Assembly (NCBI GenBank): GCA_016937575.1
Contig: JAFHKN010000002.1
Location: 682,001 to 746,000, forward strand
Length of the DNA: 64,000 nt
Source: Roseomonas aeriglobus
GTDB taxonomy: Bacteria > Pseudomonadota > Alphaproteobacteria > Sphingomonadales > Sphingomonadaceae
Direction: 5' to 3'
Part shown: positions 26,137-34,028 of the stretch, one piece after another
How the letters are laid out: each line of letters opens with the position of its first letter
How positions within the stretch are numbered: the stretch's first letter is position 1
Notes under the pieces: model-generated
Seen by the model: the letters and a program-made list of their open reading frames with translations, nothing else
What the model was told of the DNA's origin: nothing
The model's database searches: none
Made by a program: the position numbers and the translations under genes

Positions 26137-26272
26137 TCCGTTCGCCCTGAGCCTGTCGAAGGGCCGTACCGCGATACGCCCGCCTAGCTCGCGGCACGAA
26201 GAACGGTGCTTCGGCCAGGGCCCCATCAAAACAGTGTCTTGATGGGTGCCCGCCACGCTCAGCACGAACGGA
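26137..26272. repeat. Intergenic palindromic (REP-like) element
   Basis: The segment is framed by inverted arms: TCCGTTCG...CTGAGC at 26137-26152 and GCTCAG...CGAACGGA at 26257-26272. The left half (TTCGCCCTGAGCCTGTCGAA) is a motif widely seen between genes of sphingomonads and relatives. It sits between adaptor and pump genes and could shape mRNA stability or stoichiometry. Confidence 0.55.
26222..26246. terminator. Stem-loop between adaptor and pump genes
   Basis: CCCATCAA and TTGATGGG form a perfect 8-bp stem with a 9-base loop, nested inside the REP-like element. It may act as an attenuator or stabilising hairpin rather than a full terminator, since the pump gene lies downstream in the same operon. 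Confidence 0.4.
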
Positions 26273-26325
26273 ATTTGTAGCACTACCCCTCTCATCGTCG
26301 TCCCAATGGGGCGAGGAGGCCTGTC

Positions 26326-29300
26326 ATGCGCCTGTCGCGCTTCTTCATCACGCGGCCGATCTTTGCCGCGGTCATCGCAGTCGTCATCACGATTGTCGGC
26401 GGTCTTGCCTATCTGGGCCTGCCCGTCTCGCAATATCCCAACATCGTGCCGCCGACGGTGACCGTCGCGGCCACCTACCCAGGTGCCTCGGCCGAAACGG
26501 TTGCAGAGACGGTGTCGGCGCCGATCGAGCAGGAAATCAACGGCGTCGATGGCATGATCTACCAGTCGTCGCAGTCGACCGGCGATGGCCGGGTGACGAT
26601 CACCGTCACCTTCAAGCCGGGCACCGATCTCGATGCTGCGCAGGTGCTCGTGCAGAACCGTGTCGCGCTGGCGACGCCCCGCCTGCCGCAGGAAGTGCAG
26701 CGGCTGGGGGTGGTTACCAAGAAGACGACGCCAGACTTTCTGATGGTCGTCAATCTCGTGTCGCCCGACCGGTCGCTCGATACGCAATACCTCTCCAACT
26801 ACGCACTGACTCAGGTGAAGGATCGCCTGGCGCGGATCGAAGGCGTCGGTGACGTTCAGCTGTTCGGTGCGCGCGACTATGCGATGCGTGTGTGGATCGA
26901 CCCGGGCCGCGCCGCTGCGCTCGATCTGACAGCAGGCGACATCGTCCAGGCGTTGCGTGCCCAGAACGTCCAGGTCGCCGCCGGCACGCTCGGCCAGCCG
27001 CCGTATAACCAGGGCAACGCCTTTCAGCTCAACGTCGAGACGCAGGGCCGGCTGACCGAGCCGGCGCAGTTCGCCGATATCGTGGTCCGTACCGATGCCG
27101 ACGGTCGCCAGGTTCGCGTGCGCGACGTCGCACGGGTCGAACTGGGCGCGGCCGACTATTCGACCAAGACCTATCTGTCGGGCGAGCCGACCGTGCTGCT
27201 CGGGGTCTTCCAGCGCCCGGGGTCAAACGCGCTCGCCGCCGCGGAAGCGATCACGGCTGAAATGGACGCCGCGCAGAAGACCTTTCCCAAGGGCCTCGAA
27301 TATCGCGTCATCTACAACCCGACCGAATTCATCGCCCAGTCGATCGACGAGGTGATGAAGACCCTGCTCGAGGCGATCGTGCTGGTCGTCCTCGTCATCA
27401 TCGTCTTCCTCCAGCGCTGGCGCGCGGCGATCATTCCGGTGGTGGCGATTCCGGTTTCGCTGATCGGTACGTTCGCCGTGCTGCTGATGGTCGGCTATTC
27501 GCTCAACACGCTGTCGCTGTTCGGGCTGGTGCTGGCGATCGGCATCGTCGTCGACGACGCGATCGTCGTGGTCGAAAATGTCGAGCGCAATCTCGCGCGC
27601 GGCATGACTCCGCTCCAGGCCGCCTTCACATCGATGGATGAAGTGGCGGGCGCGCTGGTCGCGATCGTCGCGGTGCTGTGCGCGGTGTTCGTGCCCACGC
27701 TGTTCATGAACGGCATATCCGGCGCCTTCTACCAGCAGTTCGCCGCAACGATCTCGACCGCGACGATCATCTCGCTGGTCGTCTCGTTGACGCTATCGCC
27801 GGCGCTCGCGGCGATCCTTTTGAAGGATCATGCCGAAGATCACGGCGACCGCGGGCTCGTCATGCGCCGCGTGCGCGCCGCGGGCGACTGGTTCAATCGC
27901 GGGTTCGAGTCGATGAGCGCGCGCTATAGCCGGCTGACCCACACGCTGGTCACGCGGCCGAAGCGGGTCATGGTCACCTATGCCGGGCTGATCGCGGCAA
28001 CCGTCGGCATGCTGTGGACGACGCCGACCGGCTTCATCCCGCAGCAGGACCAGGGCTATTTCCTGACAGTGATCCAGCTGCCTGCCGGTGCCTCCGTCGA
28101 GCGGACCGATGCCGTCATGCGCAAGGTCGCGGCCCGCATCCTGCCGCTGGAAGGCGTGAAGGGGGCGGTGATGCTGGCCGGGTTTGACGGCCCGTCGCAG
28201 ACGCTCGCGCCCAATGCGGCAGCCGCCTACATCCCGCTCAAGGACTTCAAGGATCGCAAGGGCATCCACGTCAGCCAGATCATGGCGGAAGCGCAGAAGG
28301 TGACCGCCGACATCACCGAAGCCCGGCTGATGATCGTCCCGCCGCCCGTCATCCAGGGTATCGGCGCGGCCGGCGGCTTTCGCATGATGGTGCAGGACCG
28401 CGGTGGCCACGGCTATCAGGCGCTGGGCAGCGAAGCCTATGCGCTGATCGCCAAGGCCAATCAGGCAAAGGGTCTGGCGGGTGCCTATACCTTCTTCGAC
28501 ACCGCGACCCCGCGGATCTTTGCCGACATCGACCGGGCCAAGGCCGACCTGCTCGGCGTGCCGCCCGAACGCGTGTTCGAAGCGCTGAACGTCTATCTCG
28601 GTTCCGCCTTCGTCAACGACTTCAATCTGCTCGGTCGCACCTATCGCGTGACCGCCCAGGCCGACGCCCCGTTCCGCAGCACGCAGGCCGATATCGCCAA
28701 TCTGAAGACGCGCTCGAACACCGGCGGCATGGTGCCGATCGGGTCGGTCGCAACGTTCCAGGACAAGACCGGGCCGTATCGCGTCGTGCGCTACAACATG
28801 TTCCCGGCGGTCGAAGTCGACGGCAACACCGCCCCCGGTTTCTCGTCGGGCCAGTCGCTGGTGACGATGGAGAAGCTGGCGGCGGAGACGCTGCCGGCCG
28901 GCTACAGCACGGAGTGGACCGATATCGCCTTCCAGCAGCGGCTGGCGGGAAACACTGCCGCGGTCGTCTTCGCGCTCGCCGTCGTGTTCGTCTTCCTCGT
29001 GCTGGCGGCACAGTATGAAAGCCTGGTCCTGCCGCTGTCGATCATCATGATCGTGCCGATGTGCCTTCTCGCCGCGATGATCGGCGTGAATTTGCGCGGC
29101 ATGGACAATAACGTCCTGACGCAGATCGGCCTGGTCGTGCTGATCGCGCTGGCTGCGAAGAACGCGATCCTGGTGGTCGAATTCGCGCGGCAGGCGGAGA
29201 TGCAGGACGGTCTGTCGCCGGTGGAAGCCGCGGTTCGGGCGGCGGGCGACCGTCTGCGCCCGATCCTGATGACCAGCTTCGCTTTCGTACTGGGTGCGGT

Positions 29301-29496
29301 GCCGCTGCTGGTTGCCAGCGGGGCGGGCGCGGAACTGCGCCAGGCGCTGGGCACCGCAGTGTTCTTCGGCATGCTCGGCGTCACCGGCTTCGGTCTGATC
29401 TTCACCCCCACCTTCTACGTCGTCTGCCGCGCGATGGGCGATCGCCTGCGTCGCGGCCGTGCGGCACCGCCGGCGCAGCTGCAGCCGGCCGAATGA
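26326..29496 (+). CDS. RND multidrug efflux permease (HAE-1)
   Basis: A 1056-residue inner-membrane proton antiporter of the AcrB/MexF type, full length for the family. TM1 is FFITRPIFAAVIAVVITIVGG. TM4 contains the paired proton-relay aspartates in GIVVDDAIVVVENVERN. The periplasmic porter and docking loops and the second TM block (VLTQIGLVVLIALAAKNAILVVEFA) are intact. It forms a tripartite pump with the adjacent adaptor and NodT-type channel. Substrates are unknown. Confidence 0.95.
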   Translation: MRLSRFFITRPIFAAVIAVVITIVGGLAYLGLPVSQYPNIVPPTVTVAATYPGASAETVAETVSAPIEQEINGVDGMIYQSSQSTGDGRVTITVTFKPGTDLDAAQVLVQNRVALATPRLPQEVQRLGVVTKKTTPDFLMVVNLVSPDRSLDTQYLSNYALTQVKDRLARIEGVGDVQLFGARDYAMRVWIDPGRAAALDLTAGDIVQALRAQNVQVAAGTLGQPPYNQGNAFQLNVETQGRLTEPAQFADIVVRTDADGRQVRVRDVARVELGAADYSTKTYLSGEPTVLLGVFQRPGSNALAAAEAITAEMDAAQKTFPKGLEYRVIYNPTEFIAQSIDEVMKTLLEAIVLVVLVIIVFLQRWRAAIIPVVAIPVSLIGTFAVLLMVGYSLNTLSLFGLVLAIGIVVDDAIVVVENVERNLARGMTPLQAAFTSMDEVAGALVAIVAVLCAVFVPTLFMNGISGAFYQQFAATISTATIISLVVSLTLSPALAAILLKDHAEDHGDRGLVMRRVRAAGDWFNRGFESMSARYSRLTHTLVTRPKRVMVTYAGLIAATVGMLWTTPTGFIPQQDQGYFLTVIQLPAGASVERTDAVMRKVAARILPLEGVKGAVMLAGFDGPSQTLAPNAAAAYIPLKDFKDRKGIHVSQIMAEAQKVTADITEARLMIVPPPVIQGIGAAGGFRMMVQDRGGHGYQALGSEAYALIAKANQAKGLAGAYTFFDTATPRIFADIDRAKADLLGVPPERVFEALNVYLGSAFVNDFNLLGRTYRVTAQADAPFRSTQADIANLKTRSNTGGMVPIGSVATFQDKTGPYRVVRYNMFPAVEVDGNTAPGFSSGQSLVTMEKLAAETLPAGYSTEWTDIAFQQRLAGNTAAVVFALAVVFVFLVLAAQYESLVLPLSIIMIVPMCLLAAMIGVNLRGMDNNVLTQIGLVVLIALAAKNAILVVEFARQAEMQDGLSPVEAAVRAAGDRLRPILMTSFAFVLGAVPLLVASGAGAELRQALGTAVFFGMLGVTGFGLIFTPTFYVVCRAMGDRLRRGRAAPPAQLQPAE

Positions 29497-29507
29497 GGAG
29501 TCACCCC

Positions 29508-30902
29508 ATGATCCGCATCATTCTCGCTTCCGCTTCGGCACTTGCACTCGCCGCCTGCGCCGTCGGCCCGGACTATCGACGCCCGGCGACCCCACAAGCT
29601 GCTGCAGGGGCCTTCGTCACGACTACCCCGGCCGTCACGGCGACCGCGACCGACAACGACAATTGGTGGCAGCTCTACCGGGACCCCGTGCTCGACGGGC
29701 TGATCGCGGACGCCCTGGCCGCCAACACCGACATCCGCGTGGCCGTCGCGCGGTTGGCGCGCGCGCGGGCGTCGTTGCGCGAGACGCGTGGCGATCGCCA
29801 GCCGCAGGCGAGTGCGGGCGCCAGCGCCACTTACGGCCGGCTGTCCGCCATCCAGCGTCCGCCGGGCGCCGCGCGCGAAGACTGGACGATCGATACCGGC
29901 CTGGACGTCGCGTATGAGGTCGATCTGTTCGGCCGGATCTCGCGCAACGTCGAGGCCGCGCGCGGCGACGTCGGTGCGGCGCAGGCCGATGTCGATGCGG
30001 TGCGGGTTGCGGTCGTGGCCGACACCACTCGCGCTTATGCCGATGCGGCATCGGCCGCCGAGCGGCTGGCGGTCGCGACCCGCATCGTCGCGTTGCTCGA
30101 TCGGTCGCTGCGCGTAACCCAGGCGCGTGCGCGGGTCGGGCTGACGACCGGGCTCGACACGGCACGGATCGCCGCGCTCAGGAACCAGCGGCAGGCGGAC
30201 GTCCCCGCCTTGGCCGCGCAGCGCCAGGCCGCGCTGTTGCGGCTGGCGACGCTGACCGGTCGCACCCCGTCGGAGCTGCCGCCGATCGCGGCCGCTCGCA
30301 CCGCGACGCTACGGCTCGCCCAGCCGATCCCGGTCGGCGACGGTGCAGCGCTGCTCGCGCGGCGGCCCGACGTACGCGCCGCCGAGCGACGCCTGGCGGC
30401 CGCGACCGCGCGGATCGGTGTCGCCACCGCCGACCTCTACCCGCGGATCAGCTTGGGCGGCTCGATCGGCTCGACGGGCACGGGTCTGGGCAATGTGTTC
30501 GGCGCAGGCCCGCTCAACTGGTTGCTGGGCCCCCTCATCAGCTGGAACGTCAATCCAGCCAAGGCGCGCGCGCGCATCGCCGGTGCCGAGGCCGACGGTC
30601 AGGCCGCACTGGCGACCTTCGACGGCGTGGTCCTGACCGCACTCCAGGAAACCGAGGTCGCGCTCTCCAACTATGCCCGCGCTCTCGATCGCCGAACCGC
30701 GCTCCAAGCCGCGCGCGATCAGGCCGAGGTCGCCGCACGCATTACCCGCGCACAGCAGCGGGAGGGTCAGATCGACAGCCTCGCCCAACTGGATGCGGAA
30801 AGGACCTCGGCCGATGCCGAGGCTGCACTGGCTCTGGCCGACGCCCAGATCGCGCTCCAGCAGATCGACCTGTTCCGGGCCTTGGGCGGCGGGTGGAGCT
30901 GA
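29508..30902 (+). CDS. NodT-type outer-membrane efflux lipoprotein
   Basis: A 464-residue outer-membrane factor of the TolC/OprM superfamily. The lipoprotein signal peptide ends in the lipobox LAAC with Cys17, followed by AVGPDYRRP, typical of NodT proteins. Two repeated alpha-barrel units follow. ATG 29508 was chosen (GAGGAG 8 bases upstream) over the ATG at 29493, which overlaps the permease stop but would disrupt the signal peptide. Confidence 0.93.
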   Translation: MIRIILASASALALAACAVGPDYRRPATPQAAAGAFVTTTPAVTATATDNDNWWQLYRDPVLDGLIADALAANTDIRVAVARLARARASLRETRGDRQPQASAGASATYGRLSAIQRPPGAAREDWTIDTGLDVAYEVDLFGRISRNVEAARGDVGAAQADVDAVRVAVVADTTRAYADAASAAERLAVATRIVALLDRSLRVTQARARVGLTTGLDTARIAALRNQRQADVPALAAQRQAALLRLATLTGRTPSELPPIAAARTATLRLAQPIPVGDGAALLARRPDVRAAERRLAAATARIGVATADLYPRISLGGSIGSTGTGLGNVFGAGPLNWLLGPLISWNVNPAKARARIAGAEADGQAALATFDGVVLTALQETEVALSNYARALDRRTALQAARDQAEVAARITRAQQREGQIDSLAQLDAERTSADAEAALALADAQIALQQIDLFRALGGGWS

Positions 30903-31340
30903 GGCTTAATGGCCGGGCGGCGACGCCGCGGATCGAAACTGTCGGTTCAATGCGAACGGACCTCTCAAAGTTGTCGAGGGCAGGGGGGACCTCGCGGCTT
31001 GGCGTCGTCCCGCCAAGGCGGCCGACGCGGGCGTAGCGCTAAACCAGACTTTCAGCACCGTCAGCCGACGCTCGGTCTCGGGACGAGTCCCCGATAACGC
31101 AACGGCCGCGCGCGACGATCTACTCGCGACGATCACCGTTCCCTCGCGTGCTACAGGCTCTCTGGCTCAGCTGGCGATACGGAGTCAGCTGCCACCCGCC
31201 GCCGTCCAGGTGCTTCAGATCAATGACAATATTCTGAACCATGCTTTCCGCCGCGGATTGAGCGGGTGCCAGACGAGCGAGGCATCGGCGGTTGCGCCGC
31301 AAGCTCGTGATGGCTGCTGTAGCGTAGTAGGAGAGTGACC
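30903..31340. other. 438-base intergenic region without a supported gene
   Basis: Short frames exist on both strands but none has a ribosome site or recognisable protein pattern. I see no clear terminator. TAGGAGA at 31328-31334 serves the next gene. The region probably contains the promoter for the glycine-zipper protein. Confidence 0.4.
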
Positions 31341-32009
31341 GTGAACAACAATGGTGAGAATAGCGCGTTTGGTTTCGACGATCCCAATCGTGGTCCCCTC
31401 GACCGGGCGGCGAACACCATTACCGGTGGAAGCGGTGGCGTATCGGGAGCGATGGGCGGCACCGACCCGTCACATCAGACCGGCGGCGGTGGCGTCGTCT
31501 CCGCAATCTTCGATAGCAATGCTGAGGCTGAGCGCGCAGTCTCCGAACTGCGCCAGCTTGGCGTGAATGACTCCAGTCTGTCCCTCATCGCCCAGTCGAA
31601 AGGGACGATGACGACCCGCGAGGGCGGCGGCGAGATAACCGATGAGGAGCATACGAACATCCTGCGCGGCATCCTTGGTGGCGGTGCCCTCGGCGCCGGA
31701 CTGGGTGTGGCGGCGCTTGCGATCCCGGGTGTCGGGCCGCTCGCCGCGCTCGGCGCGATCGCTGCGTCGGCGGTTCCGGAGGCGGTTGCGATCGGCGCGG
31801 TCGCAGGTGCAGCGGCCGGCACGTTCAACGAGGCGTTGAAGAAGCACGGCGTCAGCGATGAAGACTCGGCATATTACGGCGACCGCCTCAAGGATGGTGG
31901 CGTGCTCGTCACGGTGGACGCGACCGGCATCGACCGTCAGCAAGCGCAGGATGTCCTTTATCGCAACGGCGGCCACTCGTCGTCGCATGCGCGCGGCGCG
32001 GTGATGTAA
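31341..32009 (+). CDS. General-stress-like glycine-zipper protein
   Basis: A 222-residue protein. Residues about 50-110 look like the YflT/17M general stress domain (VVSAIFDSNAEAERAVSELRQLGV), followed by a glycine/alanine-rich hydrophobic segment (GILGGGALGAGLGVAALAIPGVGPLAALG) of glycine-zipper type, then KKHGVSDEDSAYYGDRLKDGGVLVTVD. GTG 31341 was chosen because AGGAG lies 7 bases upstream. The role is unknown; related proteins are often under general stress control in Sphingomonadales. Confidence 0.7.
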   Translation: MNNNGENSAFGFDDPNRGPLDRAANTITGGSGGVSGAMGGTDPSHQTGGGGVVSAIFDSNAEAERAVSELRQLGVNDSSLSLIAQSKGTMTTREGGGEITDEEHTNILRGILGGGALGAGLGVAALAIPGVGPLAALGAIAASAVPEAVAIGAVAGAAAGTFNEALKKHGVSDEDSAYYGDRLKDGGVLVTVDATGIDRQQAQDVLYRNGGHSSSHARGAVM

Positions 32010-32444
32010 GGGTCCGGACCGAGCGGCGTCGGTCGCTCGGTCCGTTTCACGGATGTTCGTGGAGCGATTGGGAAAGACGCGTTGGCGTCTACCTGCGGCG
32101 GCTTTGACTGGCCGTTCGATCAGGTGATTGGAAAACTGTCTTCAGCGACCGACACTGGGGGAAGAGCTTTGCCGCTTCCGGGCGACCGAGCGCAGCAACC
32201 TGCCGTTCGTTCATGTCGCGGGCCAGAGGGGCGAACGCCCGCGCGTGGTGTGGAGCGTAACGGCCGCTTTCGGACCGTTACCGGCAGGAATTGAACCTCT
32301 TTACGATGGTCGACTGAAAGCCAAGCTTGCTTTCGGTTGAAATCAATCGATCCGCAGTCACCTCTAAATACTGTTAGATTGGTCACCTCGATAATGGCAC
32401 GAGGTCTCAACGGCACGAGGCATCGCTGGCTTTCGAAGACGTTT
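32010..32444. other. Intergenic region, no supported gene
   Basis: After the terminator hairpin at 32016-32043 I see no open frame with a convincing start. The segment around 32290-32420 is less GC-rich than its surroundings, which could reflect decayed mobile DNA, but no inverted ends are visible. Confidence 0.35.
32016..32043 (+). terminator. Terminator hairpin after the glycine-zipper gene
   Basis: GGACCGAGCG and CGCTCGGTCC form a perfect 10-bp stem with an 8-base loop, 7 bases after the stop codon. A short T-containing stretch follows. Confidence 0.65.
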
Positions 32445-32675
32445 CTATCCCACTTCTCCGGTAATCAGCGCGAACCGGCGTTGCAGCCGCGCGACGACGG
32501 ATTGTTTGACCGGTTTTCCGTCGCGAAGCTTGTACCAGCTGTGCTGACTGATGTGGTAGGTGGCCATGACCCCCGCCTTCGTGACGGCGGGGATGTGGCG
32601 TCGGTATTTGGCGAACTCATCAGGCGAGATGGTCGCCATGGGAAGGTGACGGGGTTTGCGGCGGCGGCGTTCCAT
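32445..32675 (-). CDS. Small helix-turn-helix-like protein
   Basis: A 76-residue basic protein starting at ATG 32675 (MERRRRKPRHLP). The C-terminal half (ISQHSWYKLRDGKPVKQSVVARLQRRF) has the spacing of a lambda-repressor-like helix-turn-helix. It lies 4 bases after the MFS permease gene on the same strand and may be its transcriptional companion. I cannot assign a family. Confidence 0.5.
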   Translation of the reverse strand: MERRRRKPRHLPMATISPDEFAKYRRHIPAVTKAGVMATYHISQHSWYKLRDGKPVKQSVVARLQRRFALITGEVG

Positions 32676-32679
32676 CGCA

Positions 32680-34017
32680 TCAATCCTCGACGATCGCACT
32701 GTGCTGGCGCGTGTCGCGCATGCGGGTATAGACAATCAGCGACACCGCGATCATCGCCGTCACATACCAGTAGAAGCCACGCTCCCATCCGGCGTTCTTG
32801 AAGCTGAGCGCGACATATTCGGCCGTCCCGCCGAACAGGGTATTGGCGAGGGCATAGGGCAGCGCGACGCCCAGTGCGCGAATGTGCGCGGGGAACAGCT
32901 CGGCCTTCACCACCGCGTTGATCGACGTATAGCCGGTGACGATGACGAGGCCGCCGAGCACCAGGAAGAATGCGGTCGTCGGATCGCGTGTCGTCTCCAG
33001 CGTCGCGAACAGCGGATAGGTGCACAGCACGCCCAGCACGCCGAACCCGATCAGCAGCGGCTTGCGCCCGATCCGGTCGCTCAGCGCGCCGGCGAGGGGC
33101 TGGAGCAGCATGAAGATGAACAGCGTGCCGCCGTTGATCCGCGCGGCGACTTCGCGGCTGAGCCCGGTCGTGTTGACCAGGAATTTCTGCATGTAGATCG
33201 AGTAGGCGTAGAAGGCGAGCGTGCCGCCCGCGGTCAGCAGCATCACCGTCATCGCTTCGCGCGGGTGGTGCTTGAATAACGCGAACATGCCGGATTTTGG
33301 CGCGTCGGTGGACTTGGCGTTCTTGAAGCTCTCGGTTTCGGCGAGGCCGCGGCGGATCCAGAACACGACGACCGCCAGGACGGCGCCGATGGCGAACGGG
33401 ATGCGCCAGCCCCAGGCCTCCAACGCCGCCTCCGACATCGTGCTCTGAAGCAGCAGCAGCACGCCGATCGCGGTCAGCTGGCCGCCGATCAGCGTGACAT
33501 ATTGGAACGACGAGAAGAAACCGCGGCGGTCCTTGCCCGCCATTTCCGACAGATAGGTCGCGCTCGCCCCATATTCGCCACCGACCGACAGGCCCTGCAT
33601 CAGTCGCGCGAGGACGAGTATCGCCGGTGCCAGCAGCCCGACCGACGGATATGTCGGCGCGACGGCGATCAGCAGCGATCCGGCGCACATCAGCGTCACC
33701 GACAGGGCGAGACCACTCTTGCGCCCCTTGCGATCGGCATAGATGCCCATGATCCACGCGCCCAGCGGTCGCATGAAGAACCCGACCGCGAACACCGCCG
33801 CCGCCCCGAGCAACTGGGCGGTCGGATTGTCCGAGGGAAAGAAGTGCGGCGCGAAATAGAGCGTGAACGCCGCATAGGCATACCAGTCGTACCACTCGAC
33901 CAGATTGCCGGTCGATCCGCCGATGATCGCCTTGAGACGGTCGCGCGAGATCGGGGCGGATGGGGCGTCGGGGGTACTCATAACGATTTGCCGATCGATC
34001 GTTGGGGAAAAGGACAT
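32680..34017 (-). CDS. MFS organic-acid (alpha-ketoglutarate/dicarboxylate-type) permease
   Basis: A 445-residue 12-helix transporter of the metabolite:H+ symporter family (KgtP/ShiA group): GNLVEWYDWYAYAAF in TM1, ADRKGRKSGLALSV in the first cytoplasmic loop and LMQGLSVGGEYGASATYLSE in TM4-5. Start 34017 was chosen because GAAGGA lies 8 bases upstream, within the stop region of the receptor gene; ATG 33981 is a weaker alternative. With the TonB receptor upstream it forms an outer-plus-inner membrane uptake pair. Confidence 0.88.
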   Translation of the reverse strand: MSFSPTIDRQIVMSTPDAPSAPISRDRLKAIIGGSTGNLVEWYDWYAYAAFTLYFAPHFFPSDNPTAQLLGAAAVFAVGFFMRPLGAWIMGIYADRKGRKSGLALSVTLMCAGSLLIAVAPTYPSVGLLAPAILVLARLMQGLSVGGEYGASATYLSEMAGKDRRGFFSSFQYVTLIGGQLTAIGVLLLLQSTMSEAALEAWGWRIPFAIGAVLAVVVFWIRRGLAETESFKNAKSTDAPKSGMFALFKHHPREAMTVMLLTAGGTLAFYAYSIYMQKFLVNTTGLSREVAARINGGTLFIFMLLQPLAGALSDRIGRKPLLIGFGVLGVLCTYPLFATLETTRDPTTAFFLVLGGLVIVTGYTSINAVVKAELFPAHIRALGVALPYALANTLFGGTAEYVALSFKNAGWERGFYWYVTAMIAVSLIVYTRMRDTRQHSAIVED

Positions 34018-34028
34018 CGCCGGTTCCT

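Noticed and set aside
31200..31335. EcfG-type general stress promoter (GGAAC-N-CGTT) before the glycine-zipper gene
   Set aside because: No good match to both elements with correct spacing.
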